Source: Spongospora subterranea f. sp. subterranea (Eukaryota; Endomyxa: Phytomyxea; Phytomyxea; Plasmodiophorida). Taken from it: a DNA stretch of 53,373 nt. The notes below the pieces were generated by a model. That model ran no database searches. It was given only the letters and a program-made list of their open reading frames with translations, and was not told the DNA's origin. Shown here one piece after another: positions 20,953 through 32,259 of this stretch. A program made the position numbers and the translations under genes. Each line of letters opens with the position of its first letter. Position 1 is the stretch's first letter. The stretch lies in the NCBI GenBank assembly GCA_049724395.1, contig JAUGWO010000182.1:1-53373 (forward strand), written 5' to 3'.

Positions 20953-22298
20953 CTAAAATGGTTTCTGCCATTCATTGGTAGTATGCGGTAATCGCATATA
21001 TCTATCGATATCGTTGTACCAGGAGCGTTTCTGATTGGGCTCCTTGAACGCCAATCCGACGGTCGTCTCCCGAATACTGACCCTGATCACGCTGTACTTC
21101 CCCGTCTCGATCGGCTCGGCCACCGCCAGGACCTGCTCGGCATCGGCGTCCAGCAATATCATGGCGAACTGATCGGCCAGCAGATCGTGCTCGACCTTGA
21201 ACCCCTTCTTCTCGTCGCCGCGGCTGATGATCATCCGATCGTTGAACAGGTGGACCACGAGCGCCTCTGATTTCGGCACCTTTCCATTGGCGAACGGGAC
21301 CGACACGTCAAAACACGACACCTAAAACGGAAATTTCACAAATCTGATGTTTCGCCAGATCATATCACCGATCACCTTTCCTGTTCGAATCAGTTCCCGA
21401 TCGGGACTGTCGACCGATATTTTCCCATGGAATTGCGTCTCGAGGATCTGCAGTTTGGTCCGGTTCCCCCCCGCTTTCATCGCCGCCGACACCAGTTTCG
21501 ACGCCGCCGCGATCTTCTCGATCGACCCGACAATCTGCGATCGATCGTGTTAGAAACAAATCACTCCCCTGAGCGAACTCCCCGCCACGACCTGTTTGTG
21601 ATCGGGATGATCTGGCGCCGTAATCGCGACCAGTTTCGTCAACAAGAACGTGTAGGCCGAGAGGCGCTGCAATGGGGTCAAAAGGCGCCGCTGGAACCGG
21701 ACGCCATTGCAACGCGGATCGGCCTCGAACCCGGCGACGCGCGCCTCGATCTCCGGATCCATTCGCGATTGCCGCCCAACATGGCTGGCGTATTCGGCGA
21801 ATAACGGGAACAGCGTCGCCCTTCGTGTGAATATCTCCCCGAGATTGGTTTCCTCGGTCCAGTTGGCCGTTGCCGCCCCCAGATCCGACACCACCGTCGC
21901 CGATATCGTCCGAATCATTTCCAGCGCCTCGAACGCTGCGGCCAGTTCCTGAGCCGATTCAGGTTCAATTCACAGACGATCGCGGGGCGCGTTGCGATTG
22001 GACCTACGCGATCAAGACCGGCGACGTTGCTGGAACGGAGATGGGCCTGAATTGGCCTAACCAATACCTCCAATGTCACGTCCAGATCGGACAGGAACAC
22101 CACCTCCGTTCTCAACAGCTCTTCCGCGACCTGTCTCCTCGACTTGAACGTCGACATGAGCGACGTCCTGACCGGTGTCGGTTTCGTCAGCGATAGGCTC
22201 TTCCCGAATCCGCCGCCCGTCGCCTCCGTCGACGACGACGACGACCGCGAACGGCGCCCGATGATCTTCTTCATCGACTGGCTCCAGGACTGCATCAT
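20953..22298 (-). CDS. RhoGEF with DH and PH domains (Dbl family)
   Basis: The four exons are 22298-22026, 21948-21592, 21534-21376 and 21321-20953. All junctions are phase 0, the lengths are multiples of three, and the protein is 385 aa. The DH domain starts at RRQVAEELLRTEVVFLSDLD and contains the conserved LTPLQRLSAYTFLLTKLVAI near its end. A PH domain follows from about residue 260 (VVHLFNDRMIIS and a final WYNDIDRYMR). Such proteins load GTP on Rho-family GTPases and so act on actin and membrane dynamics. Introns are 77, 57 and 54 nt. The ATG lies only 23 bp after the stop of the upstream RhoGEF on the same strand. A 26-nt in-frame intron could instead fuse both into one DH-PH-FYVE-DH-PH protein. 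Confidence 0.85.
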
Positions 22299-22321
22299 CG
22301 ATCCCTGGACAAGACACCGAC

Positions 22322-24419
22322 TCAGTCGACGGCCATGGCCATGGCGCTGTACGGGGAGAACCGCACCCGGATATCGGCTGGGTTTGGGCCCGGCTGGTCG
22401 GTGTCGGCGCCTTCATCGTCGCTCTTGACGACAACCGCGTACCCATTCGAGCAGCTGTTGCAGATGCGCTGTTTCAGGGTCGGGTGTAGGTCGGGGATCA
22501 CGACCCGATTCCAACAGCAACTTGAACAGGCGACGACACACCGCACAGGCGGCAGTGATGTCGCCGACTCAGGATCGAGAACGCCGCGTCGCAAACGCTG
22601 CACGAGTTGACGCTTGGCGACAGCATCGTGGCCGTGCTGACGACCCCAGCCGCTGAATCGTCGGCGAACGCCTGATGAGCGGCGTTGATGGCGTTATACC
22701 TGAACAGATCACAGGAAGATTTCAGCGGATATCCGAAACGTCGAACGATGGCGTTTTTTCGGACCATTTTCGGGTCATGTTTTCGGTTTCGCCAAACACG
22801 ATGAAGCTCTTTCGCGGCGAACGGATCATGAAGGCGTGCTGGTAGTTGTAGCCGCCGCTGGTCCATTCGACACAGAGCGTGCGCATCTCCAGGAACCGGT
22901 GCTTGTACAGGCCGACCAAGGGTGAGATGCGCGAGAACATGATCTGGTCGTTGAACAAATGCCAATGCATGCGAACGGGCTGTCCGGTCCGGTCCACTTT
23001 CGACAGGACGCCATCCAGCAGGATCTGTCGCCCATCGGCCACCAAATCCACCTGATCATCTCTGATCAATCGCCGTTTGTCGATCGCCCACAACCAACAC
23101 ACAACCTTCTTCCCCAACGTTTTCTGCAGTTTGATGAGGGATTCGAGACCCTCCCGTTCACGAACATATTCGTTAAGACTGCCGGTGACCTTATTCAGGG
23201 CGTCCACCGTATTGGCCATTCGAGCGATATCGGGATTGTTCCTGTTGTGATTCCATCGATCAGCGGAATTTCACACGAAAAACAACAAAATTGCCCACGA
23301 ACACGTTGCTCGCTTTGGACATCTCCTTGATCAGCAATATATATCGTGGGATTCGCTGGATCGGTTTGATGAGAAAGCTGTGGAGGGGCTCGGCGTGACA
23401 CGCCGGATCCCGTTCGCATTCCTCCAGCAGTTTCCGCATCGGATGGGCGGCGTCCAACGTGCGATACGATCGCAGGATGGTCGTGGCCGAGCTCATGTTC
23501 ACGCTGAACCGGGAGTAGAACCAGAACAAGGGGATGTATTCGTCGAACACGTCGGCGACGCTCATCGCTTCGACGTCGCTGGCCGAGCGCCACTGCTCCA
23601 GGCGCTGTTCCAGCTCGTTGAGAAACCCGCAATTTAGGGTGTAGATGTGGACGGCGTTGTTGAACAGGACGGTGACGGCCGTGTCCATTCCCTGGGTTTG
23701 GAACGGCGCCGCGAACACGTCGTTGATCGTTTTCAGGCTGGCGACGTACGAGCGTTCACTGGACACGATCTCCTCCATCACGCGCATTCGCTGATTTCCT
23801 CCCAACGACGACGCCAATTCCAGTTTCGCCGGGCCCGGATCGTCAGCGCGTTTCTCGTCCAGGACCTCGTCGTGGTCGTCGCTGCAGCTGCTGCTGCTGT
23901 CGACGTAGGTGATCTCGTCGGTGTCGAACCCGTCATCATCACCGCTGATCGAGACCGAATCATCGCTGATCTCGCTGTCGTCGCCGATCTCGACGACGGA
24001 TTGTTTCCCCGAATCCGCCCCCTCGGTCCACCCGTTCACCTTATCCTCTGCCGCGGCGCCGTCGTCGTCGTCGGGGATCGAATCGCGAGCTTCGCCCGTC
24101 ACCTCGTTGAAATAGAACACGCGGCTGTTCCGCCCTGGACGACCTTCGTGAGAATTCGACAATGAAACCCATCACGGAATCGGTTCTTACAATCGTAGGA
24201 TTTGATCCAGCTGTCGAATGGCGTTGGGATTAGGTCACTGTCGTCCGTGTCGCCATCGTCATCCGAGCTCACCTTCCAGACCTCGTCGGAATCCGCCTTC
24301 AGCGCGGTATCGATCGTGATGGGCGATCGGGGCGAGGACGATGGACGGGCGTTGCCATCGCGGTCGTTCACTCCGATCATCACGATCAGGTCGGTGTCAT
24401 CGACAATCGCCTCAAACAC
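22322..24419 (-). CDS. RhoGEF with WW-like, DH, PH and FYVE domains
   Basis: The exons traced are to 24191, 24143-23321, 23241-22765 and 22699-22322. A WW-like segment (FDSWIKSYD spliced to VFYFNEVTGEA) lacks the usual second tryptophan. An acidic linker follows, then a DH domain (RMRVMEEIVSSERSYVASL to FLIKPIQRIPRYILLIKEM). A PH domain comes next (CWLWAIDKRRL to a spliced KWYNAINAAH), then a FYVE zinc finger (SCSVCDAAFSILSRRHHCRL, CNSC), expected to bind PI3P on endosomes. Donors GTCCAA and GTCCGA are unusual but give correct joins. The FYVE core changes frame near 22545: two extra bases relative to the expected CG-x3-C spacing. The start is uncertain; coding may extend upstream to about 24456 in another exon. 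Confidence 0.8.
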
Positions 24420-24537
24420 CTGTTCATCGGCAAAAAAAAAATATCTGGAAAGCCCTGAAATAATATCTGGTCCATTTTCGAAACCATTTTTGTTGAGGGC
24501 GTTTCTTTTCGAGATCGGTTCTGGCGATAATTACAGT

Positions 24538-25208
24538 TTATGGAATAATGGTCTCGGTCACTTCCTCGCCGTTATCAACGGCGATCCCGTACACCCGAAC
24601 TTGGACGACCTTCGGTCCCAACATGGTGCTCTTGGCCTCGACGAAGATTTTCCGAACGTACGAGCTGCGATCCGCGATCTTACCGATCGCCCGAGGGACC
24701 ATCTTCCCGTCGTTTCGTTTGACCAACACCAGTTCGATGGGTTTTTGTGGTAAAGCGACCAGGGTGAGGGTGTAGCGATTCGTGTCGGATTTCTTCGACG
24801 AGACGCCGTCTGAGTTCGGCCCAGAGATCAGAACCGAATCACGAGGACGGAGGGAAGGTCTTACACGCCATCTTGTTCTCGATCATGTTCAGACCGGATT
24901 TGAAGCTGGTCTGCCCTTTGGCGATCAGCTTCTTCATGTAGTCGTCGTCGATATCTTGCCAGTACACCGATATGGGGTTGGCGTCGTCCAAGTTCATCCC
25001 GTCGTCTGTCATCATGGCCTCATAGACCACCACATTCCCGTTCGTGCTTCGCTCGATCATGAACACAATACTGTTCCAAACACACACACAAACCCCCCGT
25101 TAACACAACGCAGAGAACATCGAAACAATGAACGTCAAACTTCTCGTTGGCGAGCTCTGTGCATTTCCTACGCTGCGCCTCGCTGGCACAGTAATATGGC
25201 TCAGCCAT
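24538..25208 (-). CDS. DUF4833 family protein
   Basis: The three exons are 25208-25105, 25070-24865 and 24809-24538, totalling 582 nt and 193 aa. The mature sequence runs FMIERSTNGNVVVYEA, NPISVYWQDID, NMIENKMAYG (spliced across the second junction), and ends KVVQVRVYGIAVDNGEEVTE then TIIP. These are the conserved blocks of DUF4833, a domain of unknown function found in plants, protists and bacteria. The N-terminus begins MAEPYYCASEAQRRKC and has a hydrophobic stretch (FDVLCVVIVFMI) at the first junction. Intron 1 would be only 34 nt (GTTAAC...CAG); intron 2 is 55 nt with a GTAAGA donor. The stop lies close upstream of the RhoGEF gene on the same strand. Confidence 0.85.
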
Positions 25209-26330
25209 TGAACCCGCCGCCGTCTTTATTGATCGCCCTCCGCTAACCCCCTTTCCGCTTTCTCCCCTGTTCTTCGATATCAAACTGTACTGTAGTGAAA
25301 TGACAATGGGCCGATCTCACTCGAAATCGCCTGTCGATTTGACAGAAATCGCCCAGTAACATCAATTGCCCATCTGAGTTTAGTGTGTTCAAGTGGCTTG
25401 GCCTCCCCCCAGGGCTCCATCCATACACAATTGTTTCACCCATTGTCTGACACCAACGTGATGCATTACGTCACATTGCGCCAAGATATCGCTGTAGCGC
25501 CATGGCCAGCCGCCAACGTGTAGCATGACTTGGATCGCCGACCGTCATCCCATGGTCCTTGACAGTCGCCCACAATTACATGTCGCCATTCCAAAAGCGT
25601 TTTCAGATTTCGATACCAACGGCAAAGCTTTCAAATTGTTGTCGACGCGAAACTTGTGTTTTTTTCCCCATCATACCTCGTCGCATATTTGGAGATGTTT
25701 GTCGCGACAATGCCCAGACCTGACAGGCGATCGACATGAAACGACTTCGGGCACTCAAAGATTATCGCTTAACAGGCAAAGGGCGAAGTGACATAAACTG
25801 TGCGAAGATGGCGCGGAAGGATGGCGAAACTGCTGACGGAACACTTTTATCAAAGGTGGCGGAAACTGAGGAGCCGGAACATCATTAATGTACCTGGTGG
25901 TTCTATCAAGTTGAGACATTGCAATAGATGGAAAGGGGGCCATGGCAAAAGGCTTCGAATTTAGTAAACCCTTCCACATCAACGCCAATAGGTTCTTCAA
26001 AACCCGAGCTCGTTCCTATCAGCTTGAACAGCAATCCAGTCTGGTAAAAATTTGCAGAACGGACGATTGATGGAATTTTCCCGTAAAACGGGATGGTCGA
26101 GCAGGGACGACCCAAAAGTTCGTTGAAACAGCTGACACAACTGCAACCGAGTTCGCAGCAAAGATTAGAATGACAACGCGATTAATGCGACGCGCATACT
26201 GATATCAGCACGTCCATGAGTCTCTACAAAAATATAGCACGAAGACGCCGTCAGCGCCGTATTAACAAAAAGGCCAGAATATATTGATTCGTAGAGGACG
26301 TTGAGGACAATAATTAGGGTCTCTGGATAA
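25209..26330. other. Intergenic, nothing firmly recognised
   Basis: The 5' flank of the DUF4833 gene is followed by sequence without a supported gene. Short open stretches exist on both strands but show no family match. Confidence 0.4.
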
Positions 26331-26671
26331 TCAAGTACGACCAATAGTGACGTCAGGATGGATCAACAACGGCGATAGGTCTTCCGATGAACGGACAGAG
26401 GCGGTTTTGATTCCGGCATCATTAAATATCTTCATCATGGTCTGGCGATGTGCATTAAGCCGCGCTTCCTGCTCAACCGGCGACATCTTTGACGTCTGAA
26501 GAATGTGGTTTTTAAGGATCACCGAATCAACAACCCAACTGCATGCGATCCGTTGCCACTAACCAATGTCGCTTCCAACGCCTCCTGGTCTGGCTGCCAG
26601 ACGGCATACGCAATCGCTGCTGGAACCGACCAAGCCACGCTCCAGAACGCTACCAGCTTCGACACACTCAT
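26331..26671 (-). CDS. Small single-pass membrane protein, unrecognised
   Basis: Two exons (26671-26540 and 26495-26331) with a 44-nt intron give a 98-aa protein. The N-terminus is one membrane segment (LVAFWSVAWSVPAAIAYAVW), followed by a polar region with EEARLNAHRQ-like residues (PVEQEARLNAHRQTMMKIF) and a C-terminus rich in S and D. Size and layout recall small inner-membrane assembly factors such as UQCC3/CBP4, but this is only a resemblance of form. The donor (GTTGGG) is weak, so the gene model could be wrong. Confidence 0.4.
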
Positions 26672-26824
26672 TCAACGATTATATTCGATTGACTCACAAA
26701 CAATCATAACCCTTTAATTTAGGGAAATGACCAAAGTGTCTGATCGCCAATGCCGTCACCAAATGCGCGCAGTCATGATATACAGGCATTTGTAACCGTT
26801 CAATAAACTGCGTGACACGATCTG

Positions 26825-26860
26825 TGAAAAACGGTGTACACACACAGAGAGAGAGAGAGA
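26825..26860. repeat. CA/GA microsatellite
   Basis: Short runs of CACACACA then GAGAGAGAGAGA. The remaining sequence from 26672 to 27280 shows no supported gene. Confidence 0.8.
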
Positions 26861-27283
26861 ACGGTGCTTGGGACTGTAACCGGTCATGTAACATAGTTGG
26901 CTGTCGATGACCTGACCATGGCGCACTTGACGACTTGCTCTATGAACGTCAGTTGTTGGAAAGATCCAGCGATCCAGATTCGATATTGGCTACAAACTTG
27001 CGATTGAGGGTCAGCGGGCCATTTTTTTTTTGCGGGAGACGTCGAGTTTCGTGTATTCACTTTAATGTTTGAAGTTGTTGGGAAACGGACCACTTCACCG
27101 CCTCTGAGCTGAACATTGACGAATGCAGTACCGAGTCGAATTCAGACGCGAGACGCATCGCGACAGGGGCGTGGTACGACCACGACATTTTCAGGGCTGT
27201 GTAAATATCAGCATTAGCTGCACATGGACGTGTTGGAGCTGTCCGTTCTTCTCGTTCCGTTTACTCTGAGTTTGGGGAAACTT

Positions 27284-27612
27284 CTATCGCGATGGAATGG
27301 GAGTCATACCTACACCTGTCGGGATAATGGGGCTGTTTTGACACATCCCGCTCTTCCTCACCCCGACAGGTGTAGATATGACTCCCATTCCATCGCGACA
27401 GACCACAAACTTTGGAGTAGTTAAGGACTTGGTCATGGCATCGGCATTTAACCGCGACAATTCCCGACCTGAATCTGATCACGAACGTAATGGTACCCGA
27501 ACATATTGATTGCCGATGGCATGACCAAGTCCTTACCTACTCCAAAGTTAGTGTTCTGTCGCGATGGAATGGGAGTCGTACTACATTTGTCGGGATGAGG
27601 GGGCTGTTCCCG
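27284..27612. repeat. Compound nested inverted repeats
   Basis: The arm CGCGATGGAATGGGAGTCAT (from about 27287) folds back on ATGACTCCCATTCCATCGCG (to about 27397) across CACCTGTCGGG/CCCGACAGGTG. A second pair follows: ACTTTGGAGTAGTTAAGGAC (about 27410) with its complement near 27530 (CCTTACCTACTCCAAAGT). A third copy of the first arm begins at about 27562. The block lies within the copia fossil and resembles stacked foldback/MITE insertions. Confidence 0.75.
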
Positions 27613-28030
27613 CGTCGACTGAAGATTATCGGTACCATGACGTTCGTTTGTCAGTTGAGGATTCTTGGAGATAGCAATACGACCTTGATTATCGTCGTTG
27701 ATCGTTGTCGTCGCAGTGCATGCGAATCCAAGCTCTTGCAACATTCTGTACGTAACCACATGGCCTCACGAGTTGCTTCGGATAGCGCCACGTACTCGTC
27801 TTCGGTTGTTGAACAAGTAACGATCGGTTGCTTGGCACTTCTCCAGGAAATCAGGGAGCCGGCTAACCTGAAAATATATCCAGAAGCGAACGTCTAGTAG
27901 TATCCCCTGCCCAGTCACTATCAGCGAATCCTTCCAGCGGTATCTGCAATCCCATTTTTCTATGTTAGTAAGGAGTTCGTCGAATAGGAGGTTCAGCTTC
28001 CTGGTTGCTCTCAGGATCATGTACCAAACG
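27440..28030 (-). mobile_element. Ty1/copia fossil, RNase H region
   Basis: Minus-strand motifs of the copia RNase H end are visible: IPLEGFADSDWAGD (about 27945), DDNQGRIAISKNPQ (about 27690) and YHYVRDQIQVG (about 27480). They lie in the order expected for the end of a Ty1/copia pol. The piece is interrupted by a block of inverted repeats between about 27500 and 27640, which looks like a later insertion. It is a broken, old partial copy. Confidence 0.65.
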
Positions 28031-29655
28031 GCTAGAGCAGCCCAACCGGTTCAAATACGAATGCAGCCATACTTTATTTGCACAGAGCACAAAACACCAT
28101 GTCGGAAACGCTTTAACGATGGTAGTCGTTGACCGCACCGATCGCGCTCCACTTGATATGCCAACGCCCTAATATTTGGTCGCTTTCATCAAGTCAATAA
28201 ACTGGAAGTTATTGCTCTACGAGTTTCAAGCGCCACGTTCAGATCATCCATTTCCGAGAATTCACACTGCTTTCAACGGATATCACTTGGAAAACGAACA
28301 CAGCGCACAGACCATCTCGTCTGCTTGGACACTTTTCCAACAGTTCTTTCCGATCATTACCGTTCGCGTTAACGCCACAGGGGCTCACTATTAATAGTTG
28401 ACAATTGCTCCAGAACATCGTTCTTTTGGTTCATGTCGCCGATCACGATCGTCAAATTCTGATGGGTTCTGAGAACCCTCACCGAAGCCCGTCATGTTTT
28501 GTCTCAGCCGACATGGCAGGTTATTGAGTTAACTGCTGAATGAACAGGGTCTGGACCACCAGACAATCCACGATCTCAGGTGTTCATCAATCTTTTCAAA
28601 CGAACTATCGCCATTCATCGTGGTGGTGTCGGGATTCCTAAACTAGGCTGTAACGCCCCGTCTGTTCTCACCAACATTTCTTGTTCAGGAAGCGGATCTG
28701 CTGAGCTAAACCGTTTCTGGCGACGAGGGAACTTGGCAAAACAAACCCCGGATCGATTCATGTAATTGTGATCAATGAAAGCGGGTTACAGTTCGAGCCG
28801 TCAAATTCGCTTTTCGCCACACTTGATATCAAGCCTGATGCAGCGACGATGATGATCCTTGCAAAGGATACCTCAGCCCGGCATCTTGCTATAGCCATTG
28901 CCCACGCAAGTCGTTGCTTGAAATAATTTCATCGTCCCGCGGTGACACCGTGCTTGGCGTCTGCCTTGTCGACGGCACAATATCGTGATCGCAACCGGAG
29001 CGTAAAACACAGGAGCAACATTGAGCGAGAACGCGGTGATACAGGACGGATGGCCGATCTAAATTCGCTCCATGTCGTGAATGTGTTGTGAGCAGCCGGC
29101 ACTGAGAAGTGATAATCACCAACAACAGTTTCCATGTTCTCACCGACATGTTACTTGGCAATGACAATTGTTTGTCGTCATCAGATCATTTTGTTTGCGA
29201 TGGTTAACGCGACAGGTAAAACACGATCAACATCATGACCAGGGTTTTCCGCTCGTGTTGTGAAACACAACCGGTGAGACGTTATTGGTTCCCAATACGT
29301 TCGATCCAACGTAGGGTCGGAAACTGAACAAGGCTCCACAACGACCCCTGGCGATCGGAAATGTTGACCCAGCCAATTCACGAAAGAGGATATGAACACC
29401 TTAGGCATCGACGATTTGGTTGGACAAGGGCGGCAGCTTGACAACGTCGCTGGGTTTGGCCCATAAGTTGTTAGGCACTGGTTAAACCAACAGTGGAAAT
29501 GGCACGAACCAGGTCAGGAGCGAATTGTAATACCGTCCTGGTATTCATTTTCAGAACCTCGCGTGCGAGATATCGGAACAGCACTCGTTGTCATATGGTA
29601 TGAAATACTGATTATTTACTGAAAAAAATGTTCATAATTTAGAAATTGGTCAAAA
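28031..29655. other. Unassigned region with decayed frames
   Basis: No gene is supported. Minus-strand coding-like runs such as FRELAGSTFPIARGRCGALF and SPVVFHNTSGKP (about 29400-29250) suggest a decayed gene or element, but I cannot name it. Confidence 0.3.
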
Positions 29656-31163
29656 TTAGATATCGCCATAGGGTCCTCCGCCGGGAAATAAACGCCTGTG
29701 CCCTGGAGGACTGGCGCCACCAAGTCGCGCCAGTAGGTTCAGCTCACCGGCGAAATGCGATGAGCTGATGAGGAAATACGGTATCCAGGCACCAACGGCC
29801 CGATTGATCACGACAAAATTTCCGACCAAGTGCAACGTCTGGCAAAAACCTGACCAGAGTCGCTCATACCGTCGATCTTCGGGTGTTGACCTTTAAAAAA
29901 CCTCAGTCACAACAAAACCAACAAGAAAACAAAACACAAAAAAGACCTGTCAAATTTGGGCAGAACATCACGGTCGAAGAAGCGATCCCAATGGATGAAC
30001 AAATCGTTCCAGAAAACCAAAGCCGCGGCACCAACGCCAGTACCGATCATCGCTTTCCAAGCCGGTCTAGACCGCAACCCACAAACTACACCGAGCAAAC
30101 TTGTCATTGACCCAAAACATCCGGCCAGTTTCATCCGTTCGCTCGTGATCTGGACACCTTGTTCGTGCTGGGGCATGATGAACGACACCACGCGATGACG
30201 CCCCGAGATATTCTGGTCCGAGTTTCGCAGCCACGCCTCCTCCAGCTGTTGGACGCGAGGATCGTCGGCCGGATAACGGGATCGTAATGCGTGCAAGATG
30301 GTGCGCTGTGCATTGGCCGCGTTGCGTCTGCCGGACGCTCCGATCGCCATCGACGGCAACGCGGCAACCAAACTGACGGCAGGATCATCGCCGCCGTTCA
30401 AACAAGACCGGATTGACGATGGGTCCAGGAAACAGCCGTCGAAATCTCGCAATAACGAGTCTCTGAAACTTGGGTCCTCGAGGAGTTTCGCCAGAGCCTC
30501 TATCGACATTTCACGTTCACGAACGAATTGAATCGCCGCTTCCGACGATGCAGCAATCCAGGTTCTGACGTCCGTCGCCGTTCCCGAACGTTGACGAACC
30601 TATGTGGAACATGAGCAAACTTTAACAATACCCCCGCTGGGACAGATGGCGATCGCCCGACGTACTTTCATGAGAATGTTTTTCACGAGAACGTCCATGG
30701 TGCCAGTTTCCTGTAGGGTCTTGATCAATTGATGGCGAATCCGATCGTCATTGACCCCCGCCAAGTTCCTAATAACTCGTATACCGTTGGACAGGCCCTT
30801 ATCGGGATTGTCTGGGTCCATGAGCAACATTCGGAAGGTCATCGGAACGAACTGGTCGAGAAGCGCCTGGGCAACGCGCCGGTCGTGACGCGACGTCAAC
30901 GAATCCAGCATGCCGATGGCGTAATCCCTGGTCAAACGCTCGTAGAGCATACAGTTCAAGGTCGGGACCAATGGCTGACGGTCCTGAAATGGTTCGGGAA
31001 TTTGCAGGAAATACGGGACCAGGTCCTGGCCGAATAGGCCGCCCTGTTCCAGCAGTACGTTCTGCGACGAATGCAGAAGGCGTTCGTGGCCCGCGAGCAG
31101 GAGCCCGATCGCCACGGATCGCTTCGTGATCGGCCCGACAATCCATTGTAGTCGTGTGAACAT
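29656..31163 (-). CDS. Unrecognised helical membrane-anchored protein, three exons
   Basis: Exons 31163-30666, 30599-29947 and 29890-29656 sum to 1386 nt (461 aa) with introns of 66 nt (GTACGT donor) and 56 nt. The first two-thirds are helical and armadillo/HEAT-like in character (ERLTRDYAIGMLDSLTSRHD, NGIRVIRNLAGVNDDRIRHQ, SIEALAKLLEDPSFRDSLLR). The C-terminal part has two hydrophobic segments (MIGTGVGAAALVFWNDLFI and VVINRAVGAWIPYFLI) and a glycine/proline-rich tail ending GGGPYGDI. I do not recognise the family. A membrane-anchored scaffold is the most that can be inferred. The 545 bp to the divergent NC2-beta gene is the shared upstream region. Confidence 0.7.
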
Positions 31164-31708
31164 TTAGGGGCCCCGTGATAATGTCCCCCTGGCGAACAAT
31201 CACTGGCGGTGGCGCTACACTGGATTCACCGTATGAATGACTACAGGACGGTGTTGGGCCCTCGTCGACCCATTCTCACAATCGATGAACCTTATTCCTC
31301 GACGCAAAAAGGGGAAACAGGGGGTATGGATACTTCAGTGCAACGATGCCCAATCCTTCGTGATATTACTTGGCGCCATTCGACCAGGCTGATTGCTAGT
31401 GCCAGCGCCATCAAACCGCGGTAAATCACACGAGCACAACGTGATAAACGGTTATTGAACCAACTTGTTCCTCATTCCAGTGGTGAAATTTCCCGACCAA
31501 TTTAACAAAAGCCATATCATGGCGAACCTTTGGCCATGATATGGTTCCGCGGCCCTGACTGTTAGTGTATCCATAGATGGGCTGCCCCATTACAGTGACT
31601 GTACATAACTGTTGACTCTAGTTTGCCAAGGGTGGCGCCAATCGCTTCCGAACTTCGCCAATTTTTCCACTATAGCCATTCCGGTTTGGCCGAGTGGTGA
31701 GAGCTGGG

Positions 31709-32125
31709 ATGGCGGAGGCGGATGATGAAGCCCATCTACCCAAAGCGACCGTTGCCAAATTCTGCAAAAGCGTCCTACCAGCCGGAATCCGATGTTCGGT
31801 CGAGACGCGCGATCTTCTGTGCAAAGCTGCGTCGGAGTTCATCCAGATGTTGGCGACGGAAAGCCTGGAGAAAGCCACGGCCGCGAACAAGTCGAAAATC
31901 ACCAGGGAACATCTGGAGCAGGCCTGCTCTGCAATGGGATTCGAGCACTATATCGACGAAATGCGCATCGTCGGCGACCACGCCGATGAAGTCAAAATCG
32001 AGCGCGGGAAGAAATGGAAATCGACGAAGACGCCCGAAGAGCTGTTGGCGTCGCAACAAGCGTTATTTGCGAAAGCGGCGGCGAGTTCATCGTCGTACGA
32101 CGCCCCGGTCGACCCATCATCATAA
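31709..32125 (+). CDS. DR1: NC2-beta / Dr1 histone-fold transcription corepressor
   Basis: A single exon encodes 138 aa. I chose the ATG at 31709 because the frame upstream opens with GTG, and MAEADDEAHLPK is the expected start just before the histone fold. The fold runs LPKATVAKFCKSVLPAGIRC through CSVETRDLLCKAASEFIQML to ITREHLEQACSAMGFEHYID. The typical Dr1 tail follows (EELLASQQALFAKAAA, compare EELL..QQ.LFAKA in animal Dr1). NC2-beta dimerises with NC2-alpha, binds TBP on promoters and blocks TFIIA/TFIIB entry. A TPR gene follows 134 bp downstream in the same direction. Confidence 0.9.
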   Translation: MAEADDEAHLPKATVAKFCKSVLPAGIRCSVETRDLLCKAASEFIQMLATESLEKATAANKSKITREHLEQACSAMGFEHYIDEMRIVGDHADEVKIERGKKWKSTKTPEELLASQQALFAKAAASSSSYDAPVDPSS

Positions 32126-32259
32126 CTTTATTTGTAAATCACGAGCACGAATAAATTCATCAGAGCGCCATTGCGGCGGTTCGTTGTTCTGGGGGGCGTG
32201 AACTCGCGTGTACCAGTTCGATCGCCGATAGCAATTGCCATAGCGAGGGGGGCGAGTTC

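Noticed and set aside
23260-24165. Long plus-strand open frames (for example 23647-24165) opposite the RhoGEF gene
   Set aside because: They are antisense shadows created by the GC-rich codon use of the minus-strand gene, which has clear DH and PH motifs.
31680-31710. GGTTTGGCCGAGTGGT resembles the D-arm start of a tRNA-Leu or tRNA-Ser
   Set aside because: No box B/T-arm (GTTCGA) follows within 120 bp, and the sequence runs straight into the NC2-beta start codon.
31722-32201. 159-codon arginine-rich frame overlapping NC2-beta
   Set aside because: It overlaps the well-supported histone-fold frame and has the composition of a shifted reading.
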